64,000 nucleotides of DNA from assembly GCF_022810405.1 (NCBI RefSeq), contig NZ_JALGQE010000008.1, positions 62,001 through 126,000 on the forward strand. Direction: 5' to 3'. Each line of letters starts with the position of its first letter. Within the stretch, counting starts at the first letter, position 1. Shown here piece by piece: positions 55,337-64,000 of the stretch. The notes beneath the pieces are model-generated. The model was given only the letters and a program-made list of their open reading frames with translations. It made no database searches and was not told where the DNA came from. The position numbers and the translations under genes were made by a program. The stretch is from Rhodococcus sp. ARC_M5. Lineage in GTDB: Bacteria; Actinomycetota; Actinomycetes; Mycobacteriales; Mycobacteriaceae.

Positions 55337-57271
55337 GTGCAGCGAAGTGGGAGTGTTCCCGAACCGGGATATCCGTTCAGTGCGATCGTCGGCCAGGATC
55401 AGCTGAGGTTGTCGTTGATTCTGTGCGCCGTGCACCCCGGTATCGGCGGTGTACTGGTGCGCGGAGAGAAGGGCACCGCGAAATCGACGGTGGTGCGCGC
55501 ACTCGCGACACTGCTACCCGCGGTGGAGGACGAGAACGGCTCGCGCCCGGCGAAGCTCGTCGAACTTCCGGTGGGGGCAACCGAGGACCGAGTGGTGGGC
55601 TCCATCGACCTCGAGAAGGTTCTGCGCGACGGTGAACGTGCGTTCCAACCCGGTCTCCTCGCAGCCGCGCACCGTGGTGTCCTCTACGTCGACGAAGTGA
55701 ACCTGCTGCACGATCATCTGGTAGATGTGCTGCTCGACGCGGCCGCGATGGGTCGGGTTCACGTCGAACGGGACGGCGTATCTCATTCACACCCAGCGCA
55801 ATTCGTCCTGGTCGGCACGATGAATCCCGAGGAGGGTGAGCTTCGTCCGCAGCTGCTGGACCGGTTCGGTCTGGCAGTCGAAGTGACCGCATCACGCGAC
55901 GTGGACGTCCGAATGAACGTCGTCCGCCGCCGGATGAACTACGAGCGCGATCCGCATGCATTCGCCGCCGCATACCGCGACGACGACATCGCGGTGGCCG
56001 AGCAGATTCTGGCCGCCCGGAAAATTCTCGACGATGTGGTGTTGAGCGACAAGGAACTTCGGCGTATCGCCGCTCTGTGCGCGTCCTTCGACGTCGACGG
56101 TATGCGCGCCGACCTGGTGCTGGCTCGTACCGCGTCCGCCCACGCAGCCTGGCGAGGCGCGAGCGACGTGGCCGAGGAGGACGTGCGGATCGCCGCCGAA
56201 CTGGCACTGCCGCACCGGCGTCGGCGCGACCCCTTCGACGAGCCGGGCATCGACGACAAACAGTTGGACGAGGCCATGCGGGACGCCGCCGAACAGGCCG
56301 AACAGCAACCCGACCCGGAGCCCGACCCCGACGGCGGCGGGGGAGCGCCCGAGCCCGAAGCTCCCGGCGACGCCTCCCAGTCCCAGTCCTCCGATCCGCA
56401 GTCCTCCGATCCGCACGGCGAATCGACGCAACCACCGCCGCCCTCGGGTACCGGCAGCGAAAAGCAGGCAGGTACCCCTGGAGCACAGTTCAGAGCGCGG
56501 TTGCTCGAGGTTCCCGGAGTGGGCGAGGGAGCGCCGGGTCGGCGCTCGCGGTCACGGTCCTCGCACGGACGGTCGGTACGGCCCACCGCCGAGGCAGGCA
56601 AGGGTCTGCACCTGGTGGGCACCCTGTTCGCCGCGGCCGAGCAGCAGGTCGTTCGCGGCCGCACCGCCGGCCGGTTGAAGCTCGAGCCCGCAGACCTGCG
56701 GGGCGCGATCAAGGAGGGGCGCGAGGGCAACCTGATCGTCTTCGTGGTCGACGCCTCGGGATCGATGGCTGCACGAGATCGACTCTCCGCGGTGACCGGT
56801 GCGGTGCTGTCGCTGCTGCGTGATGCGTATCAACGCCGCGACAAGGTCGCCGTGATCACCGTGCGCGGTACGGAAGCCGAGACGGTGTTGCCGCCGACGT
56901 CGTCGGTGGACGTGGCCGTGACGCGGCTGCGCAACATGAAGACCGGTGGTCGATCACCCTTGGCACAGGGATTTCTGAAGGCCCGGGATCTGGTTGTGCG
57001 AGAACGTGTTCGCGATCCGCTGCGCCGTGCTCTGGTGGTTGCACTGACCGACGGACGGGCCACCGGAGGCACCGATCCCGTCGGCCGGGCCCGCATTGCC
57101 GCGGGACGCATCGCGTCGGACAAGATCGCCTCCGTCGTCGTCGACTGCGAATCGGGAATGGTCCGCCTCGGACTCGCTGCCGATTTCGCGGCGTGCCTCG
57201 GCGGCGGTTACGTGGCCCTCGCGGATCTGTCGGCGGAGCAGGTCGCCGCAGTCGTTCGCGCAGCGGCGTAG
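55337..57271 (+). CDS. Magnesium/cobalt chelatase-type protein, fused AAA+ and VWA subunits
   Basis: A 644-residue protein combining ChlI- and ChlD-like parts. AAA+ module: Walker [14 protein letters not shown], Walker [14 protein letters not shown], sensor [15 protein letters not shown] Pro/Asp/Ser-rich linker (~310-380) follows, and the C-terminal VWA domain has the MIDAS motif [14 protein letters not shown]. Works as motor for insertion of cobalt, normally with CobN, which is absent here. The GTG at 55337 has a GAAGGGA site, and lies just after the riboswitch. Rv2850c type. Confidence 0.9.
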   Translation: MQRSGSVPEPGYPFSAIVGQDQLRLSLILCAVHPGIGGVLVRGEKGTAKSTVVRALATLLPAVEDENGSRPAKLVELPVGATEDRVVGSIDLEKVLRDGERAFQPGLLAAAHRGVLYVDEVNLLHDHLVDVLLDAAAMGRVHVERDGVSHSHPAQFVLVGTMNPEEGELRPQLLDRFGLAVEVTASRDVDVRMNVVRRRMNYERDPHAFAAAYRDDDIAVAEQILAARKILDDVVLSDKELRRIAALCASFDVDGMRADLVLARTASAHAAWRGASDVAEEDVRIAAELALPHRRRRDPFDEPGIDDKQLDEAMRDAAEQAEQQPDPEPDPDGGGGAPEPEAPGDASQSQSSDPQSSDPHGESTQPPPPSGTGSEKQAGTPGAQFRARLLEVPGVGEGAPGRRSRSRSSHGRSVRPTAEAGKGLHLVGTLFAAAEQQVVRGRTAGRLKLEPADLRGAIKEGREGNLIVFVVDASGSMAARDRLSAVTGAVLSLLRDAYQRRDKVAVITVRGTEAETVLPPTSSVDVAVTRLRNMKTGGRSPLAQGFLKARDLVVRERVRDPLRRALVVALTDGRATGGTDPVGRARIAAGRIASDKIASVVVDCESGMVRLGLAADFAACLGGGYVALADLSAEQVAAVVRAAA

Positions 57272-57281
57272 GGGGTACGCG

Positions 57282-57902
57282 ATGCCTCAGGGTGTACCCG
57301 CTCCCGGAACCGTTCCGCAGGACGGCCTCACGACGCGTCAGCGCCGCAATCTGCCTGTGCTCGCCGTCCACACCGGACCGGGCAAGGGGAAATCGACGGC
57401 CGCATTCGGAATGGCGTTGCGCGCCTGGAATCAAGGGTTCGATGTCGGAGTGTTCCAGTTCGTCAAGAGTGCCAAGTGGAAGGTCGGCGAGGAAGCGGCG
57501 TTTCGCACACTCGGCGAACTGCACGAGAGCACCGGGGTCGGCGGAGCCGTCGAATGGCACAAGATGGGCGAGGGGTGGTCGTGGACTCGCAAGAAGGGCA
57601 GCGACATCGACCATGCCGAGGCCGCTGCAGAGGGCTGGCAGGAGATCGCTCGGCGAATCGAGCAGGAGTCGCACCGTTTCTACGTATTGGACGAGTTCAC
57701 CTACCCACTCAAGTGGGGGTGGGTCGACGTTGCCGAAGTGGTGGACGTCCTGACCCATCGACCGGGAAATCAGCACGTCGTCATCACCGGACGCGATGCA
57801 CCTCGTGAACTGATCGAGGCGGCGGACCTGGTCACCGAAATGGCCAAGGTCAAGCATCCGATGGACGCGGGACGCAAGGGTCAGCGAGGCATCGAATGGT
57901 GA
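57282..57902 (+). CDS. cobO: Cob(I)yrinic acid a,c-diamide adenosyltransferase
   Basis: A 206-residue CobO/BtuR: P-loop VHTGPGKGKSTAAFGMALRA, FQFVKSAKWKVGEE, and YVLDEFTYPLKWGW. Adds the adenosyl ligand to cob(I)yrinate diamide. AGGGGG precedes the ATG. Ten bases after the chelatase gene; overlaps cobB by 7 bases. Confidence 0.95.
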   Translation: MPQGVPAPGTVPQDGLTTRQRRNLPVLAVHTGPGKGKSTAAFGMALRAWNQGFDVGVFQFVKSAKWKVGEEAAFRTLGELHESTGVGGAVEWHKMGEGWSWTRKKGSDIDHAEAAAEGWQEIARRIEQESHRFYVLDEFTYPLKWGWVDVAEVVDVLTHRPGNQHVVITGRDAPRELIEAADLVTEMAKVKHPMDAGRKGQRGIEW

Positions 57903-59290
57903 ACCAGTCCTGTCCCGCAGTGGTGATCGCGGCCCCCGCGTCGGGCAGCGGAAAGACGACGGTGGCCACCGGGCTGATGGGTGCGCTGCGCAGCGCAGGC
58001 CGTACCGTCGCACCGTTCAAGGTGGGGCCGGACTACATCGACCCCGGATATCACTCGCTCGCGGCCGGGCTCCCGGGCCGCAACCTCGACGCCGTGATGG
58101 TCGGCGCCGACCGCATCGGGCCCCTGTTCCGACACGGCAGTCGGGGGTGCGACATCGCGGTCGTCGAGGGCGTCATGGGACTGTTCGACGGCAAGATCGA
58201 CATGACCGGACCGGGGGAGGCCTCCGCCGAGGGATCGACCGCACGAGTGGCCGCGATGCTCGGTGCCCCGGTGATCCTGGTGGTCGACGCCCGCGGACAC
58301 AGTCAATCGCTTGCCGCTGTGCTGCACGGGTTCTCGACGTTCGACGCCAGCGTCCGCATCGGCGGAGTGATTCTCAATCGCGTCGGCAGTCAGCGGCACG
58401 AGGACGTGTTGCGTCAAGCGTGCGAACGGGTGGGAGTTCCGGTACTCGGCGCGTTGCCGCGCATGAGCGAACTGGTGGTCCCGTCACGGCACCTGGGGCT
58501 GATCACCGCAGTCGAACACGGTGGTGCCGCAACCGATGCCGTCGACGCGATGAGCGCCCTCGTCTCTCGGTTCGTCGATATCGAGGCCGTGAGCGCCTTG
58601 GCTCGATCGTCGGTGACTGCGCCGCCGTGGTCGCCGGAGAACGAGGTACGCATCTCCGCCGGATCGCCCGTGATCGCTGTGGCCGGTGGCCCGGCATTCA
58701 CTTTCGGATACACCGAACACGTCGAACTGCTCCGCGCGGCGGGGGCCGACGTGGCCGTGTTCGATCCGCTGCGTGACGGATTACCACCCGGCACAGCAGG
58801 AGTCGTCCTCCCCGGCGGATTCCCGGAGGAACACGCGGCCGCACTGTCGGCGAACGAGCTACTGCTCGCGGACATTCGAGCAGCGGCAGCCCAGGGATTG
58901 CCGATCCATGCCGAGTGCGCCGGATTGCTCTATCTAGCAGGGCGATTGGACGGTCACGCCATGGCCGGAGTCATCGACGTGGACGCGGAATTCGGGAACA
59001 CCCTCACACTGGGATACCGCGATGCGGTTGCCCTCGAACCGTCGACACTGTTCGACGCGGGCACCCGTGTCACCGGTCACGAGTTCCATCGCACGAAGCT
59101 CGTCGCAGTGCGCGAGGCGGCGTCGGCGGCCTGGGGTTGGCATCGGCAGCGATCGGACGGCAGAACCGCCGCTCGCGAAGGCTTCGTCCGCGGCGGAGTG
59201 CACGCGTCCTACCTGCACACCCATGCCGCGGGCAATCCCGAGTCGATCACCCGATTCGTCTCCGCCGCAGTCGACTACGCGCGCGTGTAG
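57896..59290 (+). CDS. cobB: Hydrogenobyrinic acid a,c-diamide synthase (cobyrinate type)
   Basis: A 464-residue enzyme. ATP site VVIAAPASGSGKTTVATGLM, PFKVGPDYIDPGYHS, VVEGVMGLFDG; C-terminal amidotransferase domain with Cys in IHAECAGLLYLAG. Amidates carboxylates a and c before cobalt insertion (aerobic) or after it (anaerobic). Third gene of the riboswitch operon. Confidence 0.95.
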   Translation: MVNQSCPAVVIAAPASGSGKTTVATGLMGALRSAGRTVAPFKVGPDYIDPGYHSLAAGLPGRNLDAVMVGADRIGPLFRHGSRGCDIAVVEGVMGLFDGKIDMTGPGEASAEGSTARVAAMLGAPVILVVDARGHSQSLAAVLHGFSTFDASVRIGGVILNRVGSQRHEDVLRQACERVGVPVLGALPRMSELVVPSRHLGLITAVEHGGAATDAVDAMSALVSRFVDIEAVSALARSSVTAPPWSPENEVRISAGSPVIAVAGGPAFTFGYTEHVELLRAAGADVAVFDPLRDGLPPGTAGVVLPGGFPEEHAAALSANELLLADIRAAAAQGLPIHAECAGLLYLAGRLDGHAMAGVIDVDAEFGNTLTLGYRDAVALEPSTLFDAGTRVTGHEFHRTKLVAVREAASAAWGWHRQRSDGRTAAREGFVRGGVHASYLHTHAAGNPESITRFVSAAVDYARV

Positions 59291-59302
59291 AGCCGGCCCA
59301 GA

Positions 59303-59689
59303 ATGCGGGTGGTCGTCGGAATAGGTGCGCGAGCCGGCGTCGATGCCGCCGACGTCGTGGCCGCGATCTCCGCAGTGCTGCAACCGGACTGGCATGTCGA
59401 GGCCATCGCCTCGATCGACCGAAAAGCAGAACTGGTGGTCGCGGTGGCGTCGAGCATGGGGGTTCGGGGCGTGACCTACTCGGCGAGGGAACTGTCGACC
59501 GTCGTCACGCCCACCGTGTCGGTCCGAGTGCTCCGTGCCGTCGGAAGTGCCAGCGTCGCCGAAGCAGCGGCACTACTGGCCGGCGGTTCGACGGAGTTGA
59601 CGGTACCCAGGCTCGGTCTGGACGGTGTCACTGTTGCCGTTGTCGAGCTCTGCCTTGACGGTGGACAGGGGGTTCGGGCCATCCTGTAG
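59303..59689 (+). CDS. cobE: CobE/CbiG C-terminal-domain protein
   Basis: A 128-residue protein: MRVVVGIGARAGVDAADVVA, AIASIDRKAEL and GSASVAEAAALLAGGSTELT, the CobE/CbiG-C layout. It helps in ring contraction steps of corrin synthesis; in many genomes the domain is fused to CbiG. Here it stands alone after cobB, 12 bases apart. Followed 2 bases later by an unrelated oxidoreductase. Confidence 0.8.
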   Translation: MRVVVGIGARAGVDAADVVAAISAVLQPDWHVEAIASIDRKAELVVAVASSMGVRGVTYSARELSTVVTPTVSVRVLRAVGSASVAEAAALLAGGSTELTVPRLGLDGVTVAVVELCLDGGQGVRAIL

Positions 59690-59691
59690 GT

Positions 59692-60708
59692 ATGACCGAG
59701 ACGATGAAAGCCGTTGCCTACACCCGCTCGCTTCCGATCGACGATTCCGCCAGCCTCACGGACGTGGTCGTCGACGTGCCCACCGTGCGGCCGCGAGACC
59801 TGCTGGTCGACGTGAGAGCAGTGTCGGTGAACCCGGTGGATGTCAAGGTCCGTGCCGGCAACGATCCGCAGGGCGTCCCGAAGGTTCTCGGGTTCGACGC
59901 GGCAGGTGTGGTGCGCGCCGTCGGTGCCGACGTCACCATGTTCGCACCGGGGGACGAGGTGTACTACGCGGGAGACATCGGCAGACCCGGCACCGACTCG
60001 CAGTTTCATGCGGTGGACGAACGCATTGTGGCGAAGAAGCCGACGACACTCGATTTCGCCGATGCTGCGGCGTTGCCGCTGACCGTGATCACCGCCTGGG
60101 AAGGACTGTTCGACAAGCTCGGCATCACTGCCGAGACCACCGGGACCTTGCTGATGGTGGGGGCCACCGGAGGCGTGGGATCTGTTGTGCTGCAGCTGGT
60201 TCGGGAACTCGTTCCCGGTGTGCGCGTGATCGCGACGGCAGCGGACGAGGACGCAGTGGAGTGGGTTCGTTCTCTCGGTGCAGCCGAGGTGGTGAATCAC
60301 CGCCGCGATCTTCGCGACGAAGTACGCCGAGTGGCACCGGACGGCATCGACTACGTGTTCACTGCCCATTCCGCCGGCCAGGTCGAGATCTATGCAGACC
60401 TGTTGACACCGTTCGGGCACATAGTGGCGATCGACGATCCCGAGACGCTCGACGTTCTCCCGCTGAAGACGAAGGCGATCTCGTGGCACTGGGAGTTCAT
60501 GTTCGCTCGCCCGATGCACGAGACTGCGGACCTGATTCGTCAGCACGAGCTACTGACCAGGGTGGCCGAGCTCGTCGATGCGGGTTCGGTGCGCACCACT
60601 GCCACGACGGTTCTGTCTCCGATCGATGCCGAGCAACTTCGCGAAGCACATCGGTTGGTCGAGACCGGGCACGTACGGGGGAAGGTCGTGGTCGCTGCCC
60701 GCCGGTGA
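59692..60708 (+). CDS. Zinc-type alcohol dehydrogenase/quinone oxidoreductase-like protein
   Basis: A 338-residue MDR protein: VSVNPVDVKVRAGNDPQGVP, NADPH motif LLMVGATGGVGSVVLQLVRE, and a C-terminal LVETGHVRGKVVV. No clear catalytic zinc Cys/His set is present, so a quinone reductase-like activity is likely. Starts 2 bases after cobE, so it may be co-transcribed with the cobalamin genes although it has no obvious link. Confidence 0.88.
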   Translation: MTETMKAVAYTRSLPIDDSASLTDVVVDVPTVRPRDLLVDVRAVSVNPVDVKVRAGNDPQGVPKVLGFDAAGVVRAVGADVTMFAPGDEVYYAGDIGRPGTDSQFHAVDERIVAKKPTTLDFADAAALPLTVITAWEGLFDKLGITAETTGTLLMVGATGGVGSVVLQLVRELVPGVRVIATAADEDAVEWVRSLGAAEVVNHRRDLRDEVRRVAPDGIDYVFTAHSAGQVEIYADLLTPFGHIVAIDDPETLDVLPLKTKAISWHWEFMFARPMHETADLIRQHELLTRVAELVDAGSVRTTATTVLSPIDAEQLREAHRLVETGHVRGKVVVAARR

Positions 60709-60756
60709 CGGCCGATCTGCTCGACTGACTGGCGAAAGCCGGCCGACGCGGGCACT

Positions 60757-62433
60757 GTGGATCGAATGACCTCCGACAGCCTTGTCCTGCTCGGCCCGAT
60801 CGTTCGATACGTCGGTACCGAGACTGCGACCCTGTGGTTCGAGATGGCCGAATCGTCGAAGATTTCGGTCGTGACCGACGTAGGCGTCCAGGGTTCCGAA
60901 CAAACGTGGGGAGTGCACGGCCACCACTACGCGCTGGTGCCGCTCGAAGGCCTGCCGGCGAATTCGACGGTGCACTACGAGGTGTTCGTCGACGACAGTC
61001 GGGTGTGGCCGCCGGAGGGGCGGACGGCCGCCATCCACACGGTCGACGCCGAAGGGCCTGTCACACTCGCCTTCGGATCGTGTCGACGCGGCGACAACTA
61101 CAGCGACGAATCCCTCAAACAGATCGGCGCCGACGCCTTGGCCGGGCTGGGGAACGCGCTGATCGAGCAGGATCCGAGTCGGTGGCCGCAGGCCTTGCTG
61201 CTCCTCGGTGATCAGGTGTACGCCGATGACCCGTCGCCGGAGATCGTCGAACGGCTCCAGGCGCGCCGACGCTCGGGCGATGGTCCCTCCAGTGCGATCG
61301 GAACCGACGCCGAGAACGAGATCTGCGATTTCGAGGAGTACTCCTGGCTGTACCGAGAATCGTGGGGACTCGAGCCGGTCCGGACCCTGATGTCGAGTAT
61401 CCCGTCGTGCATGATCCTCGACGACCACGATCTGCGCGACGACTGGAACTCGTCCGCGTCGTGGCGGCGGGACATCGTGACGCGGCCCTGGTGGAACGAT
61501 CGTGTGGTCGGCGCGTACTCGTCGTACTGGGTGTACCAGCACCTGGGTAACCTTTCGCCCAAGGAACTGGCGCAGGACGAGATGTACGCCGCCGTTCGGT
61601 CTGCCGACACCGATGCCGAGCGAGAGAAGTTGTTGTCCGACTTCGCTTTACGCGTCGACCGGAAACCCGAAACCGGACGGTGGAGCTTCTACCGCGATTT
61701 CGGCGATACGCGGCTGATCATGATCGATTCGCGCTGCTCGCGAAACCTGGATCCGAACAACAGAGAGATGGTCGACGAGAAGGAGTGGGCGTGGGTACGA
61801 GAACGGGCGCTCGAACAGAGCCCGCGGCACCTGCTCTTCGGTTCGTCGCTGCCCTACCTCATGCTGCCCGCGCTGCACTACCTGGAGCAATGGAACGAGG
61901 CTGTGGCGCAGGGGAGTTGGGGTGCCATGCCGGCCAAGGTGGCCGAGAAGATGCGGATCGGCCTCGACCTCGAACACTGGGCAGCCTTCACCAACTCGTT
62001 CAACGACATGGCCGCCCTGACGCGTGAGCTCTCGCGCGGTGAGAACAAGCCTGCTTCGATCATGTGGCTCTCGGGTGACGTGCACTGTTCGTACGTGGCG
62101 AACGCGAATTTCGGGGTCGGCGGGCGCGATGTACCTGCCACGTATCAACTGACCATGTCGCCGTTCCGCAATCCGCTCGATCTCCCTATCCGCGCGGTCA
62201 ACAAGCTGGCCATCAAACGTCCGGCAGCCCGAATCCTGTCGAAACTCGCTCGAGCCGCACACGTGGGCCCCTCCGGTGTCGAATGGGAGGCCGAGGCAGG
62301 CCCGTGGTTCGACAACGGCGTCATGCTGCTGACCCTGCACGGCGACTCGGCTCGGTTGCGAGTGCACCACGCCCACGTCGACGATGCGGGCACACAGGTT
62401 CTCACCGAGACGTCGACCCTGGCCCTCGCCTAG
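60757..62433 (+). CDS. PhoD-like alkaline phosphatase/phosphodiesterase
   Basis: A 558-residue PhoD-like metallophosphatase: LAFGSCRRGDNYSDESL, LLLLGDQVYADD, the conserved DDHDLRDDWNSS and GDVHCSYVANANFG. N-terminal ~110 residues are a fibronectin-like domain. No signal peptide is visible, so it may be cytoplasmic, unlike the exported PhoD. GTG 60757 or ATG 60766 are alternative starts. Acts on phosphate esters or diesters. Confidence 0.85.
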   Translation: MDRMTSDSLVLLGPIVRYVGTETATLWFEMAESSKISVVTDVGVQGSEQTWGVHGHHYALVPLEGLPANSTVHYEVFVDDSRVWPPEGRTAAIHTVDAEGPVTLAFGSCRRGDNYSDESLKQIGADALAGLGNALIEQDPSRWPQALLLLGDQVYADDPSPEIVERLQARRRSGDGPSSAIGTDAENEICDFEEYSWLYRESWGLEPVRTLMSSIPSCMILDDHDLRDDWNSSASWRRDIVTRPWWNDRVVGAYSSYWVYQHLGNLSPKELAQDEMYAAVRSADTDAEREKLLSDFALRVDRKPETGRWSFYRDFGDTRLIMIDSRCSRNLDPNNREMVDEKEWAWVRERALEQSPRHLLFGSSLPYLMLPALHYLEQWNEAVAQGSWGAMPAKVAEKMRIGLDLEHWAAFTNSFNDMAALTRELSRGENKPASIMWLSGDVHCSYVANANFGVGGRDVPATYQLTMSPFRNPLDLPIRAVNKLAIKRPAARILSKLARAAHVGPSGVEWEAEAGPWFDNGVMLLTLHGDSARLRVHHAHVDDAGTQVLTETSTLALA

Positions 62434-62509
62434 AGAAGACGCGGGCACTCGCCTGGCCGACGGGTAAACGATTGGCCATCGCCGGGCCGATGAGGTTGGC
62501 TGGTTCGTT

Positions 62510-64000
62510 GTGGCCCACCTCGAACTGAACGACATCGTCTACTTCCTGCCCGACGGACGGCAGTTGCTCAACGGTGTCGGGTTTCGCGTCGGCGACGGTG
62601 CCAAGACTGCCCTGATCGGGCCCAACGGGACGGGCAAGACGACGCTGACGCGCATCATCGCGGGGGACGAGACCCCGGACGAGGGGTCGGTGTCGAGCTC
62701 CGGCTCGCTCGGGGTGATGCGGCAGTTCGTCGGCCAGCTGCGAGACGACTCGACCGTGCGTGATCTGCTGCTGTCCGTTGCCTCCCCGGCCGTGCAGACG
62801 GCCGCTGCCGCCCTCGACGCCGCCGAGAACACGATGATCGAGGTCGACGACGAGAAGACCCAGATGAAATATGCGCAGGCCCTGTCGGATTGGGGCGATG
62901 TCGGCGGTTACGACCTCGAGCCGTTCTGGGACAAGGTCACCACGGCAGCACTCGGAATGCCGTTCGACCGCGCGAAGTGGCGCGCCGCGTCGACCCTCAG
63001 TGGCGGTGAGCAGAAGCGTCTCGTACTCGAAGCGCTGTTCGCCGGCTCGGACAATCTGTTGCTTCTCGACGAGCCGGACAACTACCTCGATGTGCCGGGC
63101 AAGCGATGGCTCGAAGCGACCATTCGCGATTCCGACAAGTCCGTCCTGTTCATCAGCCACGACCGGGAGCTCATCGCCAATGCCGCGAACCGGATCGTGA
63201 CACTCGAGCCAGGGGTCAGCGGTGCCACCTCCTGGGTGCACGGCGGCGGGTTCGCGACGTATCACGCCGCGCGCGAGGACCGGAATGCTCGGCTCGACGA
63301 ACTGCGTCGACGGTGGGACGAGGAACTGGTCAAACTGCGTGCGCTGGTGCTTCGCCTGCGGGAGAAGGCCAAATTCAACGACGGGGTCGCCGCTCGCTAC
63401 CACGCGTCCCAGACTCGGTTGGCGAAGTTCGAGGAGGCAGGACCGCCGGAAGCGGTGCCGTTGAAGCAGCATGTCACCGTGCGTCTGCGTGGCGGCCGAA
63501 CAGCCAAGCGTGCGTTGGTCTGTACGGGTCTGGAACTGACCGGACTGATGAAGCCGTTCGACACCGAGATCTGGTACGGAGATCGCGTCGCCGTGCTGGG
63601 TTCCAACGGTTCCGGCAAATCGCACTTCCTGCGATTGCTCGCCAACGGTGGCACGGATCCGGAGAAGGAGCACGAGCCGGTTCAGGAACTGGCTCTCGAT
63701 CCGGTGCCGCACACCGGCACCGCGGTGCTCGGGGCTCGCGTCAGGCCCGGCCTGTTCGCGCAGACCCACACACGTCCGGATCTCGCGGGCAACACGCTCC
63801 TCGACATCTTGCACATGGGCAACGAGCACCGAGACGGCATGGGGCGAGAGGCCGCCGGGAGGGCACTGGACCGCTACGGTCTGGCGCGCGCCGCCGAACA
63901 GTCCTACGACAACCTTTCCGGCGGCCAGCAGGCGCGCGTGCAGATTCTGCTGCTCGAATTGTCCGGTGCCACCCTGCTGCTGTTGGACGAGCCGACCGAC
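62510..64000 (+). CDS. ABC-F family ATPase (3' end beyond the window)
   Basis: 497 codons visible, open to the last base. First ABC domain: ALIGPNGTGKTTLTRIIAG, LSGGEQKRLVLEALF and LLLLDEPDNYLDVPGKRW. A linker with many charged residues follows. Second domain: VAVLGSNGSGKSHFLRLLA, LSGGQQARVQILLLE and LLLLDEPTD at the window edge. No membrane segments: an ABC-F protein acting on the ribosome, with roles in translation or antibiotic protection. GTG start at 62510. Confidence 0.88.
   Translation, partial: MAHLELNDIVYFLPDGRQLLNGVGFRVGDGAKTALIGPNGTGKTTLTRIIAGDETPDEGSVSSSGSLGVMRQFVGQLRDDSTVRDLLLSVASPAVQTAAAALDAAENTMIEVDDEKTQMKYAQALSDWGDVGGYDLEPFWDKVTTAALGMPFDRAKWRAASTLSGGEQKRLVLEALFAGSDNLLLLDEPDNYLDVPGKRWLEATIRDSDKSVLFISHDRELIANAANRIVTLEPGVSGATSWVHGGGFATYHAAREDRNARLDELRRRWDEELVKLRALVLRLREKAKFNDGVAARYHASQTRLAKFEEAGPPEAVPLKQHVTVRLRGGRTAKRALVCTGLELTGLMKPFDTEIWYGDRVAVLGSNGSGKSHFLRLLANGGTDPEKEHEPVQELALDPVPHTGTAVLGARVRPGLFAQTHTRPDLAGNTLLDILHMGNEHRDGMGREAAGRALDRYGLARAAEQSYDNLSGGQQARVQILLLELSGATLLLLDEPTD

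Overview
The window reads as chromosome of a high-GC, mycolic-acid-type actinomycete, most likely Rhodococcus/Rhodococcoides (Nocardiaceae). The evidence is a mycothione reductase, a PbpLipo-type penicillin-binding lipoprotein, an Lsr2 protein, frequent GTG starts with GTGA/ATGA overlaps, and a gene order that closely follows Mycobacterium tuberculosis from rpsP (Rv2909c) to cobO/cobB (Rv2849c/Rv2848c). Genus assignment is an inference from gene content; no rRNA or tRNA gene was recognised.

Layout. 1-1.8 kb: end of an amidohydrolase and a CPBP protease. 1.8-12.3 kb: ribosome and RNA maturation genes (rpsP, khpA, rimM, trmD, tex, rplS) with lepB, rnhB, lsr2 and yraN. 12.3-24.0 kb: comM and dprA, separated by a ~9.07 kb integrated element. 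24-33 kb: siderophore-interacting protein, xerC, a MinD/EspI-like ATPase, an M23 peptidase, then rpsB-tsf-pyrH-frr-cdsA. 33-45 kb: citE-like lyase, rlmN, puuE, dxr-rip1-ispG, a GNAT protein, the PBP lipoprotein and a GAF-LuxR regulator. 45-64 kb: map-cobQ, a GntR/ABC operon, mtr, mqo, then a B12-riboswitch-controlled chelatase-cobO-cobB-cobE operon, an oxidoreductase, a PhoD-like phosphatase and the start of an ABC-F gene.

The accessory highlight is the element between ~13.73 and ~22.80 kb. A large serine integrase has inserted it into the 3' end of comM, removing the last ~31 codons; these still lie on the far side, directly in front of dprA. The element carries an excisionase-type HTH gene in a chain of overlapping micro-ORFs and a RepA-like helicase followed by two five-copy TGCCC iteron blocks (a probable origin). 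It also has a P27-type small terminase behind a promoter and a near-perfect terminator (a possible attenuator), an HK97-fold major capsid gene, and a low-GC DUF2971-type cargo gene next to attR. It has no large terminase, portal, protease or tail genes. This matches a phiRv1-like, capsid-encoding phage satellite rather than a complete prophage.

Inferred working of the element: integrase and excisionase move it; RepA with the iterons replicates it; TerS and capsid would redirect packaging of a helper phage; the cargo gene may protect the host. Outside it the window is conserved housekeeping DNA with a few regulatory sites (IdeR-like box, GntR palindrome, cobalamin riboswitch, shared ribosomal promoters).
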